This document shows positions 55,043-64,000 of a DNA stretch of 64,000 bases, in pieces. Under the pieces are notes generated by a model that was not told the origin of the DNA, ran no database searches, and was given only the letters and a program-made list of their open reading frames with translations. How positions within the stretch are numbered: the stretch's first letter is position 1; each line of letters begins with the position of its first letter. Where the stretch lies: the NCBI RefSeq assembly GCF_023954335.1, contig NZ_JAMLIE010000003.1, forward strand, positions 235,001 to 299,000, written 5' to 3'. The position numbers and the translations under genes are program-made. This DNA is from Aquamicrobium sp. (GTDB lineage: Bacteria; Pseudomonadota; Alphaproteobacteria; Rhizobiales; Rhizobiaceae).

Positions 55043-55915
55043 TTATTCTTCGGCGGGGGTTTCTTCGGCCGACGGCTCCAGCGCCGCCTTCAGCGCCGGG
55101 TCGGCGATCTCGACCGCGGCGGCCTCGCGCAGCTCCGTCACCTTGGCGAAATAGGCCTCGCGCAGCAGCAGCGCCCGGAACTGCTCGGCCACCTGCTCGA
55201 ATGCCGGCGGCTGCTGGACGCGCTTGTCCTCGACCTTGATGACGTGCCAGCCGAACTGGGTCTGCACCGGCTCCTTCGAATAGTCGCCGACATTGAGGGC
55301 AAAGGCCGCCTGCTCGAATTCCGGCACCATGCGCCCCTCGGTGAAATAGCCGAGGTCGCCGCCCTGCGCGGCCGCGCCGTCCTTGGACTTCTCCTTGGCG
55401 AGGGCCTCGAAATCGCCGCCGGCCTCCAGCTCCTTGATGATGGCCTCGGCTTCTTCCTTCGTCTCGACGATGATGTGGCGGGCGCGGATCTCGTTGACCG
55501 GCGGCGTCTCGGCCACCTGCTTGTCGTAGCGGGCGCGCACCGCCTCGTCCGTCACCGCGCCCGCGACCTCCTTGTCGATGAAGGCGCTGTGCAGCGCGCG
55601 CTGGCGCAGGAGCGTCATGCGGCGGGCGAACTCGTCGCCATCGGCCAACCCCACCTTCTCCGCTTCGGCCGCCAGCAGCCTGATCTCGATGATCGCCGAA
55701 AGCGCGGCGGCACGGCGCTGGTCGTCCGGCAGCTGGGCGAACTGCTCGTTGAGATCGGTCATGGCGATGGAAAGATCGGTCTCGGTGACGGGCTCGCCAT
55801 TGATCGTGGCGACGACGGCATCGCCCTGCGCCAGGGCGGCGGGCGCGGCAAACGCCATCAGGGCGGCAACGGCGCCGATGCGGGCAGCCGACAGGCAGCG
55901 GAGAAAATAGTGCAT
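55043..55915 (-). CDS. Parvulin-type peptidylprolyl isomerase (periplasmic)
   Basis: This 290-residue protein has a signal peptide (about 1–29, ending AALAQ), a SurA-N-like helical part (SIAMTDLNEQFAQLPDDQRRAA), and one PpiC rotamase domain: IRARHIIVETKEEAEAIIKELEAGGDFEALAKEKSKD, GGDLGYFTEGRMVPEFEQAAF, and QTQFGWHVIKVEDKR. It should help fold exported proteins. It is divergent from secA, the export motor, across 260 bp. Confidence 0.92.
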   Translation of the reverse strand: MHYFLRCLSAARIGAVAALMAFAAPAALAQGDAVVATINGEPVTETDLSIAMTDLNEQFAQLPDDQRRAAALSAIIEIRLLAAEAEKVGLADGDEFARRMTLLRQRALHSAFIDKEVAGAVTDEAVRARYDKQVAETPPVNEIRARHIIVETKEEAEAIIKELEAGGDFEALAKEKSKDGAAAQGGDLGYFTEGRMVPEFEQAAFALNVGDYSKEPVQTQFGWHVIKVEDKRVQQPPAFEQVAEQFRALLLREAYFAKVTELREAAAVEIADPALKAALEPSAEETPAEE

Positions 55916-56025
55916 GAACCGGACTCCAATAGGGGCCAGAAGGGAGGGTGACCGGCAGGCATGAAACCCTTCAAACCGGCGCAAATGTGGCGATTCCCAG
56001 CATGCCTGCGGCAGGGCAAGCAACG

Positions 56026-56054
56026 TTGACATCGCTTGTGGCCCCTCTTATCTG
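56026..56054 (+). promoter_or_regulatory. Sigma-70-type promoter of secA
   Basis: A perfect TTGACA (56026–56031), a 17-bp spacer and TATCTG (56049–56054) predict a start near 56061 and a leader of about 115 nt before secA. Confidence 0.72.
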
Positions 56055-56175
56055 TCCTTCGGCTTGGCGTCCAGAAGCGTTTTGGCGCGCCGACTCCCGT
56101 TTCCGGCCCGGACGATTCCGCCGCACCGGGTCAGGCCGGATTTCTCTTCCGGCATCCATTCTGAAAGGGCCTTTC

Positions 56176-58905
<2,730 letters not shown>

Positions 58906-58927
58906 ACGGCTGACGGTCCGGAACGCG

Positions 58928-58963
58928 AAAGGGCGGCGAAGCGAAAGCCTCGCTGCCCTTTTT
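58928..58963 (+). terminator. Terminator of secA
   Basis: AAAGGGCGGCGAAGC (58928–58942) pairs with GCCTCGCTGCCCTTT, with GAAA as loop and TTTTT at the end. A degenerate second copy of this hairpin lies at 60213–60244. Confidence 0.88.
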
Positions 58964-59089
58964 CATTGTCGGGCGGCAGGCCGCATCGGCGCCCCGTCGT
59001 ACGAAAGTCTCCGGTTTTTCCCCGGCTATCGCCGAGCTGTCCGAGGTTTCATCCGGTTTGCGCCGACCGCCTCACTATTTCGCGCGGCT

Positions 59090-60058
59090 TCATGGCGCGA
59101 CGTAGCGTTCTACAATTTCGACACGGCGGTTCTGCGCGCGCCCTTCCTCGGTGCGGTTGCTCGCCACCGGAGAAACCATGCCGGCGCCGGCCGGTGTCAG
59201 GCGCGAGGCCGCAATCCCGTAGTCCCTCACCAGCGCATCGACGACTGCCTGGGCACGCCGTTGGGAAAGCGTAAGGTTGTAGTCGAAGGCCCCTTGACCG
59301 TCCGTGTGGCCGACGATCAGGACCTGAAGCGCACCGGCGCCTGCCAGAAGCTGGCCAAGCTGATCGATTTGCTCGCGAGACTCAGCCTGGATCGTGGCAC
59401 TGTCAAAATCGAAGAATATCCCTTAGATGGCGATCTTGCCGTCCCGCGCCAGCGCCTGTTCCATCTCGCCGGCCTCGACCACGATCATGCGCTTTTCCAT
59501 CCCCCGCAACTCGACCACGTCAAGTTTGAGGAAAGTGCGGTTCTGGGGCTCGAAGCTGGTGACATAGAGCGAGACATAGACATCGCCCTCGGGCCGCGCG
59601 AGGCGCGCCGCAAGATAACGCTGCTGGTCGCCGTAAATCAGCCCGTTGTAGCGTGCGCCAGGGTTCATGACGTTGTTGAAGAGATAGCCGCAATCCGCGC
59701 GCGAACATGAAAACAGCACGTCGAAACCGGCGGCAGCGAGCACGCTCTCATAATTGCGGAAGACTTCGAGCGGCGAGCGATCGGGGGGCGCACGGTAGAA
59801 CAGGTGCGTGACCTTGCCTTCGATCTGGATCGGGTTCTCGGAAACGGCCGCCGTCGACCCGGTTGCGCTGCGGACCGTGGCTCCGGCGACGAGCTCGTAT
59901 TCATCGAAGGCCGAGACCGCATAACCGCGGATTTCCGACCCCTCATATCGTGGGATGAGCGGATGGTCGGCAGCGCCGTCTACATCCTGGGCCACAACCG
60001 GGCCGGAGAAACCGGCCGCCAACACGAGTCCTGCCAGTAGAGTGCGCAGATTGAGCAT
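59090..60058 (-). pseudogene. DUF4892–OmpA family outer-membrane protein, interrupted by an in-frame TAA
   Basis: Read as one frame this is 323 codons: a signal peptide (MLNLRTLLAGLVLAAGFSGPVVAQ), a DUF4892-like domain (HPLIPRYEGSEIRGYAVSAFDEYELV onward, to about 200), and an OmpA C-terminal peptidoglycan-binding domain. The join reads DGKIAI-stop-GIFFDFDSATIQAES; in relatives an aromatic residue stands at the stop (from memory), so TAC/TAT to TAA is the simplest change. The first part (59423–60058, 211 residues) is intact, with GGGAG before its ATG. The OmpA part (59090–59422) keeps LIVGHTDG and NRRVEIV, with no frameshift and a normal TGA. A recent nonsense mutation, readthrough or a sequence error are all possible. 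Confidence 0.85.
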
Positions 60059-60282
60059 GAACCAACTCCCAGGGATGACTGCACCGACATTAAGGGAAAG
60101 CGGAGTGGAGAAAAGCGAATTCTTGATGCGGCGGAACGGCGTTCCACCGGCCCGGTCGGGGCGCGGCGGGCATATCGCCTGAGCGGCTGACCGCGGCACG
60201 ATTGGCCAAGGCAAGGGCGGCGACGCGAAAGCCTCGCCGCCCTTCGCTTGTCGACGAGCCGGGCCCGCGCGCCTTACTGCCG
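60059..60282. repeat. Degenerate second copy of the secA tail and terminator (60177–60250)
   Basis: TCGCCTGAGCGGCTGACC at about 60175 matches TCGCCTGAACGGCTGACG at the secA stop. After a diverged stretch, AAGGGCGGCGACGCGAAAGCCTCGCCGCCCTT (60213–60244) matches the secA terminator hairpin with two changes. TTGTCG follows in both. The copy has lost the T-tract (CCCTTCGCTTG), so it may no longer terminate. The rest of this interval (60059–60174) is the leader of the OmpA pseudogene, with no recognised promoter. Confidence 0.75.
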
Positions 60283-60311
60283 TTGAAGGTGCCCGCCCGA
60301 TCCGGTATTAT
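60283..60311 (+). promoter_or_regulatory. Sigma-70-type promoter for a structured transcript
   Basis: TTGAAG (60283–60288), a 17-bp spacer and TATTAT (60306–60311) form one of the better promoter matches in the window. Transcription would start near 60318. Confidence 0.6.
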
Positions 60312-60317
60312 AGGCGC

Positions 60318-60480
60318 GGCTCTCCGAAGGAGGGCCGGGGCGTGAGAACCCCTCCAAGCAGCGGCTCCCACAGTGCAGCCGTCATCCGCACTCCTCGACC
60401 CTCGGTCGGGGAGGCCGTAGCGCATGTCCAAGGCGTAAGCCCAAAGGCTGCGGCGCGTTTCCTGCTTGGAGCGTTCTCAA
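60318..60480 (+). ncRNA. Candidate structured RNA or leader, family not recognised
   Basis: From the predicted start, GGCTCTCC pairs with GGAGGGCC (60318–60336, GAA loop). Then GAGAAC plus CTCCAAGCAG (60344–60361) pair with CTGCTTGGAG plus GTTCTC (60462–60478) across about 100 nt. Inside, CTCCTCGACC pairs with GGTCGGGGAG (60391–60413), and GCAGCC with GGCTGC (60375–60380 with 60446–60451). The first hairpin hides an AAGGAGGG that is well placed before a GTG at 60342, so the region could also be a translated leader in frame with the next small gene. I could not match it to 6S, SRP, RNase P, tmRNA or a known riboswitch. Confidence 0.5.
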
Positions 60481-60506
60481 CTCCCCGATCTCGAAAGGGG
60501 GCTCCC

Positions 60507-60767
60507 TTGGACTATGAGCAGATCGCCAGCAACCTCGATGGCCTCGCGCGCGACATGCGCGACATGGGCGACATGGGCGATGCGCGGGAGGATGCCGGAA
60601 TCCTGATTGCCGCAGCCGGGGTGCTGCGCAGGCTGCGCGGACGGGTGGCATCCATCGCCTCTCCGGCGCCGGACAGGCCAGTACACGAGGCGGGAGAGGT
60701 TTCGGAGCCGTCCGGCCCCGACGATCAGGCGCGCGCCGGCTTCAGCACCGAGATCAGCGCCCCGTAG
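60507..60767 (+). CDS. Hypothetical small protein, TTG start
   Basis: I do not recognise this 86-residue frame. It begins LDYEQIASNLDGLARDMRDMGDMGDAREDAGILIAAAGVLRRL, a plausible amphipathic helical segment with an RDMRDMGDMGD repeat. AAAGGGGG lies just before the TTG. An alternative GTG at 60342 would give 141 residues, but the extra part is arginine/serine-rich and coincides with the structured RNA. Its end overlaps the convergent transporter gene by 43 bp. Confidence 0.4.
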   Translation: MDYEQIASNLDGLARDMRDMGDMGDAREDAGILIAAAGVLRRLRGRVASIASPAPDRPVHEAGEVSEPSGPDDQARAGFSTEISAP

Positions 60768-61357
60768 GGGACGAGCGCCACAAGTGCCATCGCGATCTTG
60801 ACGCAGAAATCGCCGAGCGCCAGCGACACCCACAGCGGGACCTCGCCGCCGAGCACGAACGGGACGGCAAAGCCGAGCGAGCCGTCCTCCAGCCCGAAGC
60901 CGGTGTCGAGGGCCGCGAACCGCGCGGCGAAGGCCAGCGAGAAGAACAGCACCGTGTCGATCACCGAGCCGATCACCGAGGAGATGAGCGGCGCCTGCCA
61001 CCACGCGTTGCGGCGCAGCCGCTCGAAGACGGCGACGTCGATCAACTGCGCGACGAGGAAGGCGGCGCCGGAGGCGATGGCGATGCGCGGGGTTGCCAGC
61101 CAGATCGACAGGACGACCGCGACCGCGAAGCCGGCATAGACGACCTTGCGCGCGGCGGCCGCGCCGTGGTTGCGGTTGGCGAGGTCTGTGACGAGGAAGG
61201 CGAACGGATAGGTGAACGCGCCCCAGGTCAGGATGTCCTGAAGCCCGAAATGGCCGAACGGATACTGGACGAGGACGTTGGAGGCGGCGACCGTCACGGC
61301 CATTGCCGCCACGAAGGGCCATACGGGGACGTGCCGCGATGCGGGCAGAGACGTCAT
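60725..61357 (-). CDS. VUT (YhhQ) family queuosine-precursor transporter
   Basis: This 210-residue membrane protein has about six helices. It contains the VUT block AAMAVTVAASNVLVQYPFG…LTWGAFTYPFAFLVTDLANRNHG and, later, AQLIDVAVFERLRR…WWQAPLISSVIGSVIDTVLFF. YhhQ of E. coli takes up preQ0/preQ1. The start at 61357 sits inside a preQ1-I-like aptamer, which independently supports the substrate. With gluQ at 30 kb it suggests this organism makes or salvages queuosine. Confidence 0.92.
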   Translation of the reverse strand: MTSLPASRHVPVWPFVAAMAVTVAASNVLVQYPFGHFGLQDILTWGAFTYPFAFLVTDLANRNHGAAAARKVVYAGFAVAVVLSIWLATPRIAIASGAAFLVAQLIDVAVFERLRRNAWWQAPLISSVIGSVIDTVLFFSLAFAARFAALDTGFGLEDGSLGFAVPFVLGGEVPLWVSLALGDFCVKIAMALVALVPYGALISVLKPARA

Positions 61358-61385
61358 TTTTTTATCCTGGGTAATGGAACCAGCC
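61355..61385 (-). promoter_or_regulatory. preQ1-I-like riboswitch overlapping the transporter start codon
   Basis: On the minus strand CUGG (61383–61380) pairs with CCAG (61370–61367) to form P1. The loop begins UUCC (61379–61376), and the 3' side is GGAUAAAAAAAUG. The P1–UUC–C-loop–CC–A-tract order is that of the smallest preQ1-I aptamers, such as the Thermoanaerobacter one. CAUU of the loop (61376–61373) can pair with AAUG at the start codon (61358–61355) as P2, and AGGA of the Shine-Dalgarno is part of P1. Binding should therefore block initiation. The downstream gene belongs to a preQ1/preQ0 transporter family. Confidence 0.8.
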
Positions 61386-61406
61386 GGCGGGCTGTGCGGC
61401 CCGCCG
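61385..61406 (-). terminator. Hairpin between rpmB and the riboswitch
   Basis: CGGCGGGC (61385–61392) and GCCCGCCG (61399–61406) form a perfect 8-bp stem 31 bp past the rpmB stop, directly before the aptamer. No T-tract follows on the minus strand, so it may only weaken read-through or stabilise the rpmB 3' end. Confidence 0.45.
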
Positions 61407-61436
61407 AAGCAATGAGAAGCGGTCGGAAGCGGCTGC

Positions 61437-61733
61437 TTACGCGGCCTGCTCTTCGGCCAGCTTCTTGGTGATCTGCTTCTTGAGCAGGCGCGCGCGCTGC
61501 GACAGCTCCGAGGCGTCGGCCTTGACCAGGAAGGCGTCGAGGCCACCGCGATGCTCGACCGAGCGCAGCGCATGGGCGGTGATGCGCAGGCGCACGTTCT
61601 GGCCGAGCGCTTCCGACTGCAGCGTCACGTCGCACAGGTTCGGCAGGAAGCGACGCTTCGTCTTGTTGTTGGCGTGGCTGACGTTGTTTCCGGTCAGGAC
61701 GGCCTTGCCGGTCAGTTCGCAAGCGCGGGACAT
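61437..61733 (-). CDS. rpmB: 50S ribosomal protein L28
   Basis: L28 (98 residues) begins MSRACELTGKAVLTGNNVSHANNKTKRRFLPNLCDVTLQS, matching the family. The C-terminal extension typical of alphaproteobacteria is present. GAAGGTG precedes the ATG. The transporter gene follows on the same strand and may be read from the rpmB promoter. Confidence 0.97.
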   Translation of the reverse strand: MSRACELTGKAVLTGNNVSHANNKTKRRFLPNLCDVTLQSEALGQNVRLRITAHALRSVEHRGGLDAFLVKADASELSQRARLLKKQITKKLAEEQAA

Positions 61734-61936
61734 GATACACCTTCAGTTTCGTTGCCGGGCCATGCCGGACTGCCGCACCATCAGCGAACGGCGCGCAGGC
61801 AGTGTTCAGGCGGCCTCTGGAAAAGTCGCCGTTCCATAGTGGCATTTGACTGCCGGGTCAAGCGCCAGCTTGCAGCCGAAGCGTCCCGGAGCGGAGCCCT
61901 CACAGATTTGCCGGAATTTCACGGCAATGGGAAGCC

Positions 61937-62701
61937 ATGAAGCACCTCGCCGCCGCTTTCGCGCTTGCCGCCCTCGCCCTCATCGCCCCGGCCACCACCG
62001 CCGGGGCCGAAACCCGCGCCTTCCGCGCCGACTATTCGGTGACGCTGCTCGGCCTGCCCGTCGCCTCGGCGCGCTTCGACAGCAGCTTCGAGGGCGACAG
62101 GTTCCGCATCCGCGGCTCGGTGTCGAGCTCGGGCGTCGGGCGCCTGTTCGACGACACCAAGGGCACCACCAGCGTCGAGGGCACCATCCGCCAGGGCACG
62201 GTGCTGCCTTCCGCCTTCGACGCCGACTACGTTTCCGGCCGCAAGAAGGGCAGGACCGCCATCCGCTTCGCCGGCGACGCCGTCGAGACCGTCGTCAACG
62301 AGCCGGACAAGAAGCGCAACCCGAAATCGTGGGTCGCGGTGTCGGAAGGGCATCTGAAGGCGGTGCTCGACCCGCTCTCGTCGGCCATCGTGCCGGCGGC
62401 GCGGCCGGAGGAGGTCTGCACCCGCACCATCCGCTTCTTCGACGGCGAGCTGCGCGCCGACCTCAAGCTGTCGCCGGCCGGCAGCCCCAACGGCCGGACC
62501 GTGACCTGCAACGCCAGCTTCGTGCCGGTTGCGGGCTATCGCAAGGGGCGCAAGCAGATCGACTACCTCAAGAATCGCGGCCGCATCGCCGTCACCTTCG
62601 CGCCGCTCGACGGCACCGGCCTCTACACGCCGGTCGACGCCTCCGTCAGCACGCAGGCCGGCCCGCTGCGCATCGTCGCCACCCGCATCGAGCCGCGCTG
62701 A
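61937..62701 (+). CDS. DUF3108 domain-containing periplasmic protein
   Basis: This 254-residue protein has a signal peptide (about 1–24, ending TAGAETR) and a beta-rich DUF3108 domain: FRADYSVTLLGLPVASARFDSSFEGDRFRIRGSVSSSG, and later YRKGRKQIDYLKNR and FAPLDGTGLYTPVDASVSTQAGPLRIVATRI. The family resembles lipoprotein-localisation-like barrels; the function is unknown. It is divergent from rpmB, an arrangement common in Rhizobiales. Confidence 0.88.
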   Translation: MKHLAAAFALAALALIAPATTAGAETRAFRADYSVTLLGLPVASARFDSSFEGDRFRIRGSVSSSGVGRLFDDTKGTTSVEGTIRQGTVLPSAFDADYVSGRKKGRTAIRFAGDAVETVVNEPDKKRNPKSWVAVSEGHLKAVLDPLSSAIVPAARPEEVCTRTIRFFDGELRADLKLSPAGSPNGRTVTCNASFVPVAGYRKGRKQIDYLKNRGRIAVTFAPLDGTGLYTPVDASVSTQAGPLRIVATRIEPR

Positions 62702-62814
62702 GGGCGATCCGCGCCGGGCTTCGCCCCGGCAATCGCGTCCTCAACCGCCCTGGCCTCTTGCAGGCCGCGCCGCGCGCGGCTAACCCTTGCCCTGCCTGCG
62801 GGGACGAGGGAGAC

Positions 62815-63711
62815 ATGCCAATGGCGCGCGCCACGCTGATCGGGTTTTCGGCCGTCGCCATGTGGGCGCTGCTGGCGCTGCTGACGGCCGCGTCGGGCGC
62901 CGTCCCGCCCTTCCTGCTTTCGGCCCTGACCTTCACCATCGGTACCGGTGTCGGGCTCGTCATGCGCGTCGTGGCGCCGCCGGCCGCGCACCCGCCGATT
63001 CCCCCGCTTGTCTGGCTGGTCGGCATCGCCGGCCTGTTCGGCTACCACTTCTTCTACTTCACCGCCCTGCGCAACGCCCCGGCGGTGGAGGCGAGCCTGA
63101 TCGCCTATCTGTGGCCGCTGCTGATCGTCGTCGGCTCGGCGCTGCTGCCGGGCGAGCGGCTGCGCTGGCACCATGTCGCCGGCGCGCTTCTCGGCCTCAG
63201 CGGCGCGTTCCTGATCGTCTCGCGCGGCGGTCAGCTCGCCTTCGACAGTTCGTACGCCTTCGGCTACGCCATGGCGGGCCTGTGCGCGCTGACATGGTCG
63301 GCCTATTCGCTCGCCTCGCGGCGCTTCCCCACTGTCCCGACCAGCGTCGTGACGTGGTTCTGCGCCGCGACGGCGGCGCTTTCACTCCTGTGCCACCTCG
63401 CGCTGGAAGAAACGGTGTGGCCTGAAGGTATCGGCCAGTGGCTTGCGGTTCTCGGTCTCGGCCTGATGCCGGTGGGCGCGGCGTTCTACACCTGGGACTA
63501 TGGCGTCAAGCACGGCAACATCCAGGTCCTCGGCGCGGCGAGCTATGCCGCGCCGCTCCTGTCGACGCTGGTGCTGATCGTCGCCGGCATGGCCGAGCCC
63601 ACCTCGCGCATCCTCGCCGCCTGCGTGCTGATCACCGCCGGCGCGGTGCTGGCGGCGAAGTCGATGCTGTTTTCCGGGAAAGCCAGGACCAAAGAAAAGG
63701 CCGCGCCATGA
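62815..63711 (+). CDS. EamA family transporter (YddG-like exporter)
   Basis: This 298-residue permease has ten helices. GFSAVAMWALLALLTAASGAVPPFLLSALTF and FTALRNAPAVEASLIAYLWPLLIVV resemble YddG, an aromatic amino-acid exporter. A second EamA repeat ends with SYAAPLLSTLVLIVAGMAEPTSRILAACVLITAGAVLA. Two ATGs (62815 and 62821) are close; GAGGGA is better spaced for the second. Confidence 0.88.
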   Translation: MPMARATLIGFSAVAMWALLALLTAASGAVPPFLLSALTFTIGTGVGLVMRVVAPPAAHPPIPPLVWLVGIAGLFGYHFFYFTALRNAPAVEASLIAYLWPLLIVVGSALLPGERLRWHHVAGALLGLSGAFLIVSRGGQLAFDSSYAFGYAMAGLCALTWSAYSLASRRFPTVPTSVVTWFCAATAALSLLCHLALEETVWPEGIGQWLAVLGLGLMPVGAAFYTWDYGVKHGNIQVLGAASYAAPLLSTLVLIVAGMAEPTSRILAACVLITAGAVLAAKSMLFSGKARTKEKAAP

Positions 63712-64000
63712 TGCCCTTCGCAGGCGGGCTGGACTCGCTGCCCAACGGCACGCTGCTTCTGTCGGTCGCCGCCGCGCTGCTCTACCTCCCCGTCCAGGGC
63801 CGCGCGCCGTCGCTGCGCCGCAGCGTCGTCAAGACCACCGCGACGGCGCTGCTGGCGGTTCTCGCCTTCATCGAGGGCGGGCCGTTTCTGCTGGTCGCGG
63901 CGCTGGCGCTGAGCGCGGCCGGCGACTTCTTCCTCGCGCGCGACGGCGAGACGGCGTTCCTCGCCGGCCTCGCCAGCTTCCTCGCCGCCCATCTCGCCTA
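63708..64000 (+). CDS. Lysoplasmalogenase family (YhhN/TMEM86) protein, 3' end outside window
   Basis: About 97 residues are visible. The pattern LLLSVAAALLYLPV, VVKTTATALLAVLAFI, LLVAALALSAAGDFFLARDGETAFLAGLASFLAAHLAY matches the start of YhhN-family membrane proteins, including the GDFFLA acidic position. Relatives hydrolyse lysoplasmalogens; the role here is not known. The ATG overlaps the EamA stop (ATGA), so the two are coupled. The gene is cut by the window edge. Confidence 0.85.
   Translation, partial: MMPFAGGLDSLPNGTLLLSVAAALLYLPVQGRAPSLRRSVVKTTATALLAVLAFIEGGPFLLVAALALSAAGDFFLARDGETAFLAGLASFLAAHLA

Noticed and set aside
60318..60510. Assignment of the structured RNA to 6S, SRP, RNase P, tmRNA, cobalamin or glycine riboswitch
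   Set aside because: None of the conserved cores I know for these families is present, so I left it unnamed.

Overview
The window is a high-GC, gene-dense stretch of an alphaproteobacterial chromosome. Gene content and order point to the Hyphomicrobiales (Rhizobiales), probably a Phyllobacteriaceae/Mesorhizobium-like organism. The signs are a clpB–DUF4167–prmC–prfA–ptsP–lysC run, a lysA–lptM–argH cluster beside tlpA and a TIGR02302 gene, argJ–parvulin–secA, and several intergenic palindromes of rhizobial type. There is no CRISPR array, rRNA operon or intact insertion sequence. Most of the window is core housekeeping DNA.

Layout. 0.3–4.7 kb: two wall enzymes (M23 peptidase, L,D-transpeptidase) and a methyltransferase. 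4.8–14.3 kb, minus strand: ClpB, DUF4167, PrmC and RF1 (which PrmC methylates), PTS-Ntr enzyme I, aspartate kinase. 14.5–19.1 kb: UbiG, a YjbR-type protein, then DUF1178–nitrilase-like–glutaredoxin–ComF and a second methyltransferase. 19.1–22.9 kb: a solitary Flp pilin, a membrane protein, a LivK-type binding protein and a divergent periplasmic ankyrin protein. 22.9–27.5 kb: hbd, etfBA, rhomboid, PduO and a HIG1-like protein. 27.6–33.6 kb: membrane proteins, GluQRS, a DNA glycosylase, an HNH nuclease, DsbB, tRNA-Leu(CAA), RcnB. 33.7–41.2 kb: YfgM-like TPR protein, Der, an acyl-CoA synthetase, a flippase plus FemAB-like acyltransferase pair, a patatin. 41.5–48 kb: TIGR02302, LysA, LptM, ArgH, TlpA. 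48.1–51.9 kb: a livGFHM operon with no binding-protein gene. 52.5–58.9 kb: MutT, GNAT, ArgJ, parvulin, SecA. 59–64 kb: a broken DUF4892–OmpA gene, a structured-RNA candidate, a queuosine-precursor transporter, L28, DUF3108, an EamA exporter and a truncated YhhN-family gene.

Most informative observations. (1) A compact preQ1-I-like riboswitch lies directly on the start of the VUT/YhhQ-type transporter gene. Its P1 contains the Shine-Dalgarno sequence and its P2 pairs with the AUG. (2) A DUF4892–OmpA gene is split by one in-frame TAA with the reading frame otherwise intact. It is flanked by secA's terminator and a degenerate second copy of secA's tail. (3) A transcript candidate at 60.3 kb has a good sigma-70-type promoter and long complementary arms, and matches no RNA family I know. 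(4) Several intergenic inverted-repeat elements occur, one of which supplies the stop codon of the L,D-transpeptidase. (5) About 600 bp at 52 kb has no convincing gene but contains tight hairpins. I found no clear new multi-gene system; the undescribed material is mainly at the RNA and regulatory level in 59–61.4 kb.
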